The notes below the pieces were generated by a model that made no database searches, was not told the DNA's origin, and was given only the letters and a program-made list of their open reading frames with translations. Positions 45,679-53,582 of a DNA stretch of 64,000 bases are shown here, piece after piece (positions within the stretch are counted from its first letter, which is position 1; each line of letters opens with the position of its first letter). The translations under genes were made by a program, and so were the position numbers. Location: contig NZ_FMAH01000018.1 of assembly GCF_900094545.1 (NCBI RefSeq), forward strand, positions 50,033 to 114,032, written 5' to 3'. The DNA comes from Martinezella miluonensis. Its GTDB lineage: Bacteria > Pseudomonadota > Alphaproteobacteria > Rhizobiales > Rhizobiaceae.

Positions 45679-46137
45679 ATGTTCGACAGTCTCGTCGTCG
45701 AGCTCGGTCCCTGGAGCTGGTGGCTGGTCGGTCTGGTGCTGCTTGCCGCCGAGTTGATCCTGCCGGGCTTCTTCCTTGTCTGGATCGGGCTTGCCGCCAT
45801 CATCGTCGGGGCCTTGTCGCTGCTCTTCTGGACGAGTGCCTTCTGGGTCTGGCAAGTGCAGGGACTTGTCTTTGCCGCTACGGCCGTGATCGTCACCCTG
45901 CTCGGCCGCCGCTATCTCTACAACAACAACCAAGTCACGGACGAGCCCTTCCTGAACCAGCGCAGCGCCGGCCTGGTCGGGCGCACGGCAACGCTCGATC
46001 AGCCGATCAAGGAAGGCCGGGGACGCGTTCGCCTGAACGATACCTATTGGACGGTCAGCGGGCCGGACTTGCCGGTCGGCACCCGCGTCAAGATCGTCGC
46101 CAGCAACGGTCGAGAGCTCACGGTCGAACCCGTCTGA
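45679..46137 (+). CDS. NfeD-family membrane protein, short form
   Basis: 152 residues with three membrane helices (about 15-35, 37-54 and 57-75) followed by a soluble OB-fold NfeD domain (RSAGLVGRTATLDQPIKEG…). The ClpP-like protease domain of long NfeD proteins is absent. Starting one base after the SPFH stop, it forms the usual stomatin/NfeD pair. Its stop abuts that of the convergent kdsD gene with no gap. Confidence 0.93.
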   Translation: MFDSLVVELGPWSWWLVGLVLLAAELILPGFFLVWIGLAAIIVGALSLLFWTSAFWVWQVQGLVFAATAVIVTLLGRRYLYNNNQVTDEPFLNQRSAGLVGRTATLDQPIKEGRGRVRLNDTYWTVSGPDLPVGTRVKIVASNGRELTVEPV

Positions 46138-47133
46138 TCAGGCCACACCGATCCGCAGCAGATCGTGAAAATGCACGACGCCGATCGGCCGCCGTGCGTC
46201 ATCGATGACGATAAGCGCCGAGATATTGTGGCGATTGAGCACGGCCATGGCGCTCGTCGCCAGTGTCGTTTCCTTCACCGTCTTCGGATTGCGGGTCATC
46301 ACCTCGTCCACGCGCATATCGGCAAGGCTGGTGCCGAGATTGCGGGCGATATCGCCATCGGTGACGATGCCGCACAGACAGCCGTCGTCGTCGATCACGC
46401 CGACGCAGCCGAAACGCATTTTTGAGAGCGTCATCGCTGCTTCCGGCATGCCGGTGCCAAGGCGAACCAGAGGCACGCGGTCGCCCTTGTGCATAATATC
46501 GGCGACATGCGAGAGGCTGGCACCCAGCTTGCCGCCAGGATGGAAGGTGCGGAAATCCTCGGCCGTGAAGCCGCGCGCTTCTAGCAGAGCCACGGTCAGC
46601 GCATCGCCAATGGCCAATTGCAGCAGCGTCGATGTCGTCGGTGCCAGTCCGTGCGGACAGGCTTCCTGCTCCTTGGGCAGCAGCAGCACCACATCCGACT
46701 CACGCGCGAGCGTCGAGGTCTCGCCGGCGGTGATGGCGATCATCGGGATGGAGAAGCGGCGGGAATAGCTGATGATGCCGCGCAGCTCGGCGCTTTCACC
46801 TCCCCAGGACATCGCAATGATGACGTCGTCCTGCGTGATCATGCCGAGATCGCCGTGATTGGCCTCGACCGGGTGGACGAAGAAGGCTGGCGTGCCTGTG
46901 GAGGCCAGACTTGCGGCGAGCTTGTTGCCGATATGGCCGCTCTTGCCGACACCGGTGATAACGACGCGGCCGCTGATGTCGCCGATGATCTCCACCGCGC
47001 GGCTGAAAGGCTCGGCCAGACCGTCGCTCAGCGCATGTTCCAGCGCTTCCATACCCCGTCTTTCGGTCTCGATCGTTCGCATCGCGGACTCGATCGCGCC
47101 GTTCTCGACGAATTTCACAGCTCTCTTATTCAT
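46138..47133 (-). CDS. kdsD: KpsF/GutQ family arabinose-5-phosphate isomerase
   Basis: 331 residues. A sugar-isomerase (SIS) domain spans about 40-180 (VVITGVGKSGHIGNK, MSWGGESAELRGI, LAPTTSTLLQLAIGDAL) and two CBS domains about 205-330. It converts ribulose-5-phosphate to arabinose-5-phosphate for Kdo and lipopolysaccharide. It is convergent with nfeD and divergent from the outer-membrane barrel gene. Confidence 0.94.
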   Translation of the reverse strand: MNKRAVKFVENGAIESAMRTIETERRGMEALEHALSDGLAEPFSRAVEIIGDISGRVVITGVGKSGHIGNKLAASLASTGTPAFFVHPVEANHGDLGMITQDDVIIAMSWGGESAELRGIISYSRRFSIPMIAITAGETSTLARESDVVLLLPKEQEACPHGLAPTTSTLLQLAIGDALTVALLEARGFTAEDFRTFHPGGKLGASLSHVADIMHKGDRVPLVRLGTGMPEAAMTLSKMRFGCVGVIDDDGCLCGIVTDGDIARNLGTSLADMRVDEVMTRNPKTVKETTLATSAMAVLNRHNISALIVIDDARRPIGVVHFHDLLRIGVA

Positions 47134-47328
47134 GAGGGAGGCCTAACGCTTTTCCGCAAATCTGTCCACCGTAGATCGACCTGTGCCAACAGCGCGGTGC
47201 ACTGCTCGACCTCGATAATATTGCCGCTGCGATCCGCACAACCGCTCTTCAGCAACCAAGCGTTAACCACACGGCTTTACACTTGGGTAAGGATTTATGC
47301 ATTTCCAGCAAGGTCAGATATAGACAAC

Positions 47329-48849
47329 ATGAACATCGGCAAGAACAAGGCGGGTAAAAGTGCCCTCCGGCTGACGGCATGGGCGACATCCGCCGTGCTG
47401 GGCTGGAGTGTCGTATTCGCCGCGCCGATGTCTGCCGACGCCCAGGCACTCGCACCTGACCAAGGCCTCGACGATCCGTTGGCACTACCGAGCTCAAGCA
47501 CTGCGCCCGACCGGACGGCAGCATCAGCAGCCGATGCGCAGGCGGCACAGTCCGCGAACCAGGTCTCCAGCACCAATGCGGACGCGCCACCGAACATGCG
47601 CCTTCGCCTCGAGGGCGTCGATCCGACCACGACGGGCTCCACGCTCGGCGACGATCTGCGCCGCGTCAACTCACGCGAGCCCGCCATCGATGGCTTGAGG
47701 ACGCGAGCGCATCCCGATCGCGCCGATGCGCAAGGCATACCGCTCGGCACGTTCACCCTGCGCCCCTCGGTCAATCAGTCCATCAATATGGAGCGGAATA
47801 AGACCGGCTCCACCGAGAACAACCGCACCTTCCTGCAGACGGACCTGCGCAGCACGCTGACATCGGATTGGGATCGGCACGCCTTGACCATCACCGGCGA
47901 AGGCGTCTGGCAGAAGAACCTCAGCGGCGCCGGCGCGGAACAGCCGGTGGTCACGATCAATGCCGACCTGCGGCTCGACCTTCCCGCCAACACCACCGCC
48001 CACGTCACCGCCGGCTACCAATTCTATCGGGAAGATACCAACGACCCGAACGCCATAGCCGGCGCTTCGAAACAGTCCGCCGTCAATCAGTTCTCCACCG
48101 GGCTCTCGCTGGAACGTGACTTCGGCCTGCTACGCGGCACGACCGCCGTCGCGCTGACCCGAACGGTCTATTCCGATGCCGTGCTCTCTGACGGGACCCA
48201 GGTCACACTCAGCGACCGCGACCAGACGGCCGGCACATGGCGCGGCCGCATCGGTTACGAGCTCTCGCCGGTGATCATTCCCTTCGTAGAAGCCGACCTC
48301 GGCGTCGCGGTTTACGACCAGACGCGCGACAGCAACGGCTATGCCCGCTCGAACCAGAGCTATGGTGGCAAGGCCGGCGTCGAATTCGATCTCGGCGAAA
48401 AATTGAAGGGCGAGCTCGGCTTCGGCTATCAGCATACGGAATTCGACGATGCGCGCCTTGCCTCGATCGACTCGCCGACGATCGACGGCAGCCTCGCCTG
48501 GTCGCCGCAGCGCGGCACCGATGTCAGCATCGGCCTTTCCAGCACGGTTCAACCGTCGACCACGCCCGGCCTGGGCGGCTATACCGCTTACCGCCTCACA
48601 AGCACCGTGAGCCATCAGCTGCGCGACGATCTCACCGCCAAAGTGACGGGCGGAACGATCTGGCGTGATTATCCTTCCGGCGGCAGTGTGGCCGACGAGA
48701 CCGAATATGACGCAGCACTCGGCCTGACCTGGGGGATCAACCGCTATCTCGATCTGACGGGCAATATTGGCTACCAGCTGACCACCAGAAAAGCCGGCGA
48801 CGACACGCGGCAGCTCCAGGCCGGTGTCGGCTTGACGGTGAAGCGCTAA
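47329..48849 (+). CDS. Outer-membrane beta-barrel protein
   Basis: 506 residues. A signal peptide (about 12-38, ending ADAQA) is followed by a low-complexity Ala/Ser/Pro region to about residue 120 and then a long series of alternating hydrophobic strands (LRPSVNQSINMERN, FLQTDLRSTLTSDW, LTITGEGVWQKNL and others) ending in QAGVGLTVKR. This matches the putative beta-barrel porin 2 type seen in rhizobia. The much longer frame upstream (it opens antisense within kdsD) is rejected. Function is unknown; it sits between Kdo and UDP-glucose synthesis genes. Confidence 0.8.
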   Translation: MNIGKNKAGKSALRLTAWATSAVLGWSVVFAAPMSADAQALAPDQGLDDPLALPSSSTAPDRTAASAADAQAAQSANQVSSTNADAPPNMRLRLEGVDPTTTGSTLGDDLRRVNSREPAIDGLRTRAHPDRADAQGIPLGTFTLRPSVNQSINMERNKTGSTENNRTFLQTDLRSTLTSDWDRHALTITGEGVWQKNLSGAGAEQPVVTINADLRLDLPANTTAHVTAGYQFYREDTNDPNAIAGASKQSAVNQFSTGLSLERDFGLLRGTTAVALTRTVYSDAVLSDGTQVTLSDRDQTAGTWRGRIGYELSPVIIPFVEADLGVAVYDQTRDSNGYARSNQSYGGKAGVEFDLGEKLKGELGFGYQHTEFDDARLASIDSPTIDGSLAWSPQRGTDVSIGLSSTVQPSTTPGLGGYTAYRLTSTVSHQLRDDLTAKVTGGTIWRDYPSGGSVADETEYDAALGLTWGINRYLDLTGNIGYQLTTRKAGDDTRQLQAGVGLTVKR

Positions 48850-48891
48850 TCGCGCCGCGATCCCCATCGAAACCTGTCCGGTTCTACAATG

Positions 48892-48914
48892 AAAAAGCCC
48901 GGCATAGCCGGGCC
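48892..48914. terminator. Terminator hairpin between the barrel gene and galU
   Basis: A seven-base-pair stem GCCCGGC/GCCGGGC with an ATA loop. On the minus strand it is followed by TTTTTC, so it ends galU; on the plus strand CTAACTTTTC follows, so it may serve both convergent genes. Confidence 0.85.
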
Positions 48915-48943
48915 TAACTTTTCATTTTCGATGAATCGGCAGC

Positions 48944-49831
48944 TTACTTCAAAGCAGCGATCAGCCCCTTCAGCTCATCTTCGATGGTCGGGCGGATATC
49001 CGCGCGCGAAAGAGCAAACGCGACGTTGGCGAGAATGAATCCATCCTTTGCGCCGCAGTCGAAGGTCTGGCCCCGGAAGTGGTAGCCGGCAAAATCCTGA
49101 GACTGTGCGAGCTTCAGCATGCCGTCGGTCAGCTGAATCTCGTTGCCGGCGCCGCGCTCTTGGCTCTCCAGGATGCGGAAGATTTCCGGCTGCAGGATGT
49201 AGCGGCCGTTGATGAAAAAGTTGGACGGAGCCGTGCCCCTGGCGGGCTTTTCGACCATTTCCGTGATGCGGAAACCGCTGCCGATCGTATCGCCGACGCC
49301 GACGATGCCGTATTTGTGGGTTTGATCGGGAGCGCATTCCTCAACGGCGATGACGTTGCCGCCGCTCTGCTCGTAAAGCTCGATCATCCCCTTCATGCAG
49401 CCCTTTTCGGCTCGCATGACCATGTCTGGCAGCAGCAGCGCGAAAGGCTCGTCGCCGACGATCTCGCGGGCGCACCAGACGGCGTGGCCAAGACCGAGCG
49501 GCTCCTGCTGGCGGGTGAAGCTGGCCGTGCCTGCTTTCGGCAGCAGGCCGTTCAGCAGCGACAGCTCGGCATTCTTGTTGCGCTGGCGCAGCGTATGCTC
49601 CAGCTCGAACTGAATATCGAAATAATCTTCGATGACGTGCTTGCTGCGGCCTGTCACGAATACGAAATGCTCGATCCCGGCTTCCATCGCCTCGTCGACG
49701 ACGTACTGAATCACCGGCTTATCGACGACGGTCAGCATTTCCTTCGGCACCGCCTTGGTCGCCGGCAAGAACCGCGTCCCTAGTCCTGCGACCGGAAATA
49801 CTGCCTTACGAACCTTCTTATGCTGTCCCAC
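48944..49831 (-). CDS. galU: UTP-glucose-1-phosphate uridylyltransferase
   Basis: 295 residues. Nucleotidyltransferase signature [18 protein letters not shown] with the downstream [20 protein letters not shown], and the catalytic-region GIVGVGD…MVEKPARG. It makes UDP-glucose for exopolysaccharide and glycolipids (homologue of ExoN). The start is GTG at 49831 with AGGAGG 5 bases before it; the nearer ATG is out of frame and opens only a five-codon frame. Confidence 0.95.
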   Translation of the reverse strand: MGQHKKVRKAVFPVAGLGTRFLPATKAVPKEMLTVVDKPVIQYVVDEAMEAGIEHFVFVTGRSKHVIEDYFDIQFELEHTLRQRNKNAELSLLNGLLPKAGTASFTRQQEPLGLGHAVWCAREIVGDEPFALLLPDMVMRAEKGCMKGMIELYEQSGGNVIAVEECAPDQTHKYGIVGVGDTIGSGFRITEMVEKPARGTAPSNFFINGRYILQPEIFRILESQERGAGNEIQLTDGMLKLAQSQDFAGYHFRGQTFDCGAKDGFILANVAFALSRADIRPTIEDELKGLIAALK

Positions 49832-50033
49832 TCATACCTCCTGGGCATTCAATAATTGGCGCCAAGCCATTCTAAAGGTCAGTAGATTAAATTTGCTACT
49901 GTTTTGCAAATAATGACTGACCGGCACTTCCATGGTAAAGAATTTGTTGACTTCGTTCGTTTAGTGTCAAGCTTGGGCCGATGCTACGCGCATCGCCGCA
50001 CCGAAATCCAACGATTGATGGACAAGGCTGTCG

Positions 50034-51257
50034 ATGACCGTAAACCGCAAACACTCCCTTCTTGGTCTCGCTCTGGCGCTCGCGCTCGGTGCCTTCGCGG
50101 GACTTGCTCCCGTTAACGCCAATGCTGACCCAGGGTTCCAAAAATGGATCGCGGGCTTCTATACGACCGCCGCAAAGAGCGGCATTACGCAATCGACCTA
50201 CCGCAATGCATTTGCCGGTGTGACGGACCCCGACCCCACAGTCCTTGAAAAAGCGCAGTATCAACCGGAATTCAAATCCCAAATCTGGGATTACCTGGAT
50301 TCCCGCGTTAATCCGTATACGGTCGATATTGGCCGGAAGATGGCGGTCAAATACGCGTCCACACTGCGCGCGCTCGAGCAGCATTTCGGCGTGGATCGAA
50401 ATATCATTCTCGCCATCTGGTCGATGGAGTCGAACTATGGCGCCGTTCTCGCCAAGAACGACCGGCTGCATTACGTGCCGCGCGCGCTGGCGACGCTTGC
50501 CTATGCCGATCCGAAGCGGGCCGGCTACGCCAAGAAGCAGCTCATCGCCGCGCTGAAGATCCTGCAGAAGGGCGACATCTCGCGCAAGGATTTGAACGGT
50601 TCCTGGGCCGGCGCCATGGGGCACACCCAGTTCATCCCGACCAGCTACCTGCTTTATGCGGTTGATGCCGATGGCAGCGGCCATGCCGATATCTGGAACT
50701 CCATTCCGGACGCCTTGGCGACGACAGCCAATCTTCTCGCGAAGAATGGCTGGGACACCGGCCGTACCTGGGGCTACGAAGTCGTCGTGCCCGCCGGCGG
50801 CCACGCTCAGACCGGCAAGACGCACACCATCGCTCAATGGGCGGCGCTCGGCTTCGTACGCCCCAACGGCAAGGGCTTCCGCCAGACCTCCGACCGCGCA
50901 CAGCTGAAGATACCGGGCGGCCCGAACGGCCCCGGCTTCCTGATGACCGGCAACTTCTTCACCGTCAAACGCTACAACGCATCGGACAGCTATGCCCTAG
51001 CGGTCGGCCTGCTTGCCGATCAGATCGCCGGCTATGGCGGCATGCAGCAATCCTGGCCACGTCCGAGCGGCACGCTGAACGTGCAGCAGAAGTTCGAGCT
51101 GCAGACGCGATTGAAGCAACTCGGCTATTATGACGGCGTCGTCGACGGCAATTTCGGCTCCGGCTCGAAGGCTGCGATCGCTGCGGTTCAGCAGCGCATC
51201 GGCATGGATGCCGATGGCGAACCCTCGATGAATCTCTTGAACGCGCTGCGCAAATAG
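50034..51257 (+). CDS. Lytic murein transglycosylase B-like with peptidoglycan-binding domain
   Basis: 407 residues. Signal peptide 1-31 (ANADPG). The MltB domain has the catalytic glutamate in IWSMESNYGAV near residue 128 and the family motif WAGAMGHTQFIPTSYL near 197. A C-terminal peptidoglycan-binding domain follows (about 345-407, LQTRLKQLGYYDGVVDGNFG). It cleaves the glycan strand with anhydro-muropeptide formation. It is upstream of the DUF459 gene on the same strand, 79 bases apart. Confidence 0.94.
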   Translation: MTVNRKHSLLGLALALALGAFAGLAPVNANADPGFQKWIAGFYTTAAKSGITQSTYRNAFAGVTDPDPTVLEKAQYQPEFKSQIWDYLDSRVNPYTVDIGRKMAVKYASTLRALEQHFGVDRNIILAIWSMESNYGAVLAKNDRLHYVPRALATLAYADPKRAGYAKKQLIAALKILQKGDISRKDLNGSWAGAMGHTQFIPTSYLLYAVDADGSGHADIWNSIPDALATTANLLAKNGWDTGRTWGYEVVVPAGGHAQTGKTHTIAQWAALGFVRPNGKGFRQTSDRAQLKIPGGPNGPGFLMTGNFFTVKRYNASDSYALAVGLLADQIAGYGGMQQSWPRPSGTLNVQQKFELQTRLKQLGYYDGVVDGNFGSGSKAAIAAVQQRIGMDADGEPSMNLLNALRK

Positions 51258-51336
51258 GCCGCCGCCATCTGTCGAATCCGGGATCGCTGGACGAGGGAGC
51301 CGCCCTCATGCCACCATGGGCCGTGAGCGGAAAGAA

Positions 51337-52530
51337 ATGATGATAGAGCGACCTGCCCGCGCGACCATGGCAAGCCTGAGGGCCATCTTCACGGCGTTCC
51401 TTGCGGCCGTCACCGCCTACGGCTGCCTGTCTCCGGCGGCCGAGGCGCAGGAGCGGCCACGCAAGAACCTGCTCGACATGCTGTTCGGCACCCGCGAACC
51501 GGATTATCCCGACCAACCCGAGCAGCCGCCCCCACGAAGAAAGAGCCAGCCGCGCAAGCGACCAACGCCGCCGCCGCGCCAGCCGGTGGTGGTTCAGCCG
51601 GAAACGCCGCCGGCTGCGGAAAAACTGCCGGACGCCAAGACTATCCTCGTCGTCGGCGACTTTCTGGCAAGCGGGCTCGGAACCGGATTGGAAGACGCCT
51701 TTTCCGCCTCACCGGGCGTGGTCATTCAATCACGCGGCAACGTCGCCTCCGGCCTCGTCCGCCAGGACTATTACAACTGGCCGCAGCAATTGTCCGGAAT
51801 GATGGATCAGCTGAAGCCGGCAATGGTCGTCGTCATGCTCGGCGCCAATGACCGCCAGCCCATCATCGGTTCCGGTCTCAACGAAAAATACGGCACGGAC
51901 CCCTGGTTTATTGCCTATGAGGAACGTGTACAGCAGTTCGCCAAGCTGGTGACGAACCGCCATATACCCCTCCTCTGGGTCGGCCTGCCGCCTTTCGGCT
52001 CGGACCAGCTGACGGCGAGTGCGGTCAAGCTCAACCACCTCTATCAAAGCCAGATGGCTGCCGTCGGCGGAGAATACGTCGACATCTGGGACGGCTTCAC
52101 CAATCAGAGCGGCGAGTTCGTCGTTACCGGCTCTGATATCAACGGCCAGCAGGTGCGTCTCAGAACCGCCGACGGCGTCAACATCACCGCGGCAGGCAAG
52201 CGCAAGATCGCCTTCTATGTCGAAAAGCCGGCACGCCGGCTGCTGGGCAATCAGGCAAGCCCCGATATTACGCGGCTCGATACCAGTAGCCCGCTGCCGG
52301 CGCAGCAGGCGAGCTTGCCCGGGATCGAGCCGGAGAAAGTCACCAGCACCCCGCCGATGAGCCTCTCCGACCCCGAGCTCGATGGTGGCTCGCAGCTGCT
52401 TGGAAACACGCCCGCACCGGCCTCCCCGGCAGCGTCGCCGCGAGATCTTCTGGTCGACAAGGGCCAGATGGCCCCCGCTCCCACAGGTCGCGTGGACGAT
52501 TACCGCTTGCAAGGATCGGTTGCACGGTAA
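51337..52530 (+). CDS. DUF459 (SGNH-like) exported protein with altered catalytic residues
   Basis: 397 residues from the ATG at 51337. An N-terminal export helix (about 15-38) is followed by a Pro/Arg-rich linker, an SGNH-hydrolase-like domain (about 95-300) and a Pro/Ser-rich tail. Block I reads VVGDFLASGLG, so the GDS serine is Phe. Block III GANDRQ is intact. Block V reads TADGVNITAAG, so the DxxH histidine is Asn. DUF459 members are cell-envelope proteins, and this one should lack the usual esterase chemistry unless other residues replace it. It is next to a lytic transglycosylase. Confidence 0.82.
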   Translation: MMIERPARATMASLRAIFTAFLAAVTAYGCLSPAAEAQERPRKNLLDMLFGTREPDYPDQPEQPPPRRKSQPRKRPTPPPRQPVVVQPETPPAAEKLPDAKTILVVGDFLASGLGTGLEDAFSASPGVVIQSRGNVASGLVRQDYYNWPQQLSGMMDQLKPAMVVVMLGANDRQPIIGSGLNEKYGTDPWFIAYEERVQQFAKLVTNRHIPLLWVGLPPFGSDQLTASAVKLNHLYQSQMAAVGGEYVDIWDGFTNQSGEFVVTGSDINGQQVRLRTADGVNITAAGKRKIAFYVEKPARRLLGNQASPDITRLDTSSPLPAQQASLPGIEPEKVTSTPPMSLSDPELDGGSQLLGNTPAPASPAASPRDLLVDKGQMAPAPTGRVDDYRLQGSVAR

Positions 52531-52768
52531 GTACCTCGGATGCCGTTTGACAACATCGCGGCCTATCAATAGAAAAATGCCATGAGCACCGACCGTGCAG
52601 ATCACATCGATCTTAACCGCACCTGCCTGCAGGCCGTGGTTTTGCGCGCTTTCTCCGGCCGAGGTCTCCGCGTCCAGTCGTGACGACCGGAGGCTTTGCG
52701 CGTCCGGCCATTGCTGGACGTAAAGCCCCTCACTCCAAAACATCAACGTTGCCCATGGAGAATGGCAC

Positions 52769-53518
52769 GTGCTCAATATCTATAACGTCAACTCGCTCGT
52801 TCACTGGGAAGAGCGAGACATCCGGCTGCGCGACGATCTCGTCCGGTTCTTTTCCGATGAAGTCGCCAGCTTTCTGCGATGCGCAAATTCCGCCTGGGAT
52901 ATCCGAAGGGTCGAAGCTCCTACCCTGATGCCGAGAAATCTGGTCTCCGATGCCTATTCCAATGCAGACATTTGGGTGCAGGAACGGATATCGGAGACCG
53001 ACACCGAACTCGTGCTGCGGCCGGAAACGACACCGTCCACTTATATCTACATGCAGCATCTTCTCGGAAATCACTCGAAAACGCGCCTGCCCTTGTGTGT
53101 CTGGCAGGCCGGAAAATCCTACCGCCGCGAACAGGAGCAACCGAGCAAGCATGTGCGGCTCAAGGAATTCTGGCAGCTCGAATTCCAATGCGCCTTTACC
53201 GCCGACAGCGGCAACGACTATCACGCGGCGTGCTTGGAGCCGGTTCGGCGCATGATCGGTTCGGTGATCCATCTGCCGACGAGGATCGTTCCGTCCGATC
53301 GCTTGCCGGCCTACTCTGAGATCACGATGGATATAGAGGTCGACAACGGCGACAAATGGATAGAGGTCTGCTCCATCTCGAGGCGCACGGACTTCCCTCA
53401 ACGTTATCGCAATCAGGCAAGGAAGGGACCGGCGACCGAGCATGATGTCACCGTGCTCGAGATCGCCATCGGGCTCGATCGCTGCATCTATAACTGGAAC
53501 ATCGCTGCAGACAGATAA
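52769..53518 (+). CDS. Free-standing class II aminoacyl-tRNA synthetase-like catalytic core (GlyRS type)
   Basis: 249 residues from a GTG at 52769 with GGAG 8 bases upstream; no in-frame ATG precedes it. The catalytic core motifs of alpha2-type glycyl-tRNA synthetase are present: LRPET at 83-87, motif 2 (SYRREQEQ…RLKEFWQLEF) at about 118-140, WIEVCSISRRTDF at 197-209 and motif 3 (EIAIGLDR) at 231-238. The anticodon-binding and insertion domains are missing; full GlyRS of this type has about 460-500 residues. It lies after a lytic transglycosylase and a DUF459 protein, and before a shared terminator. It cannot be an ordinary tRNA-charging enzyme. It may activate an amino acid for another acceptor (inference). 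Confidence 0.82.
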   Translation: MLNIYNVNSLVHWEERDIRLRDDLVRFFSDEVASFLRCANSAWDIRRVEAPTLMPRNLVSDAYSNADIWVQERISETDTELVLRPETTPSTYIYMQHLLGNHSKTRLPLCVWQAGKSYRREQEQPSKHVRLKEFWQLEFQCAFTADSGNDYHAACLEPVRRMIGSVIHLPTRIVPSDRLPAYSEITMDIEVDNGDKWIEVCSISRRTDFPQRYRNQARKGPATEHDVTVLEIAIGLDRCIYNWNIAADR

Positions 53519-53521
53519 GAG

Positions 53522-53552
53522 AAAGGCCGGGTTCCTTGCGAACCCGGCCTTT
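53522..53552. terminator. Bidirectional terminator between the synthetase-like gene and gltD
   Basis: A perfect thirteen-base-pair stem AAAGGCCGGGTTC/GAACCCGGCCTTT with a CTTGC loop. The T-rich side on each strand serves convergent transcripts. Confidence 0.9.
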
Positions 53553-53582
53553 CCAATTGCTGCTCAAAAATATCGGTCAGGC

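Noticed and set aside
46618..47328. Upstream extension of the beta-barrel gene (237 residues)
   Set aside because: The extension lies antisense in kdsD and has no signal peptide; starting at 47329 gives a proper signal sequence.
49815..49838. Micro-ORF (ATG…TAA, five codons) overlapping the galU start
   Set aside because: Its ATG directly touches the AGGAGG element, too close for initiation; the GTG of galU has proper spacing.
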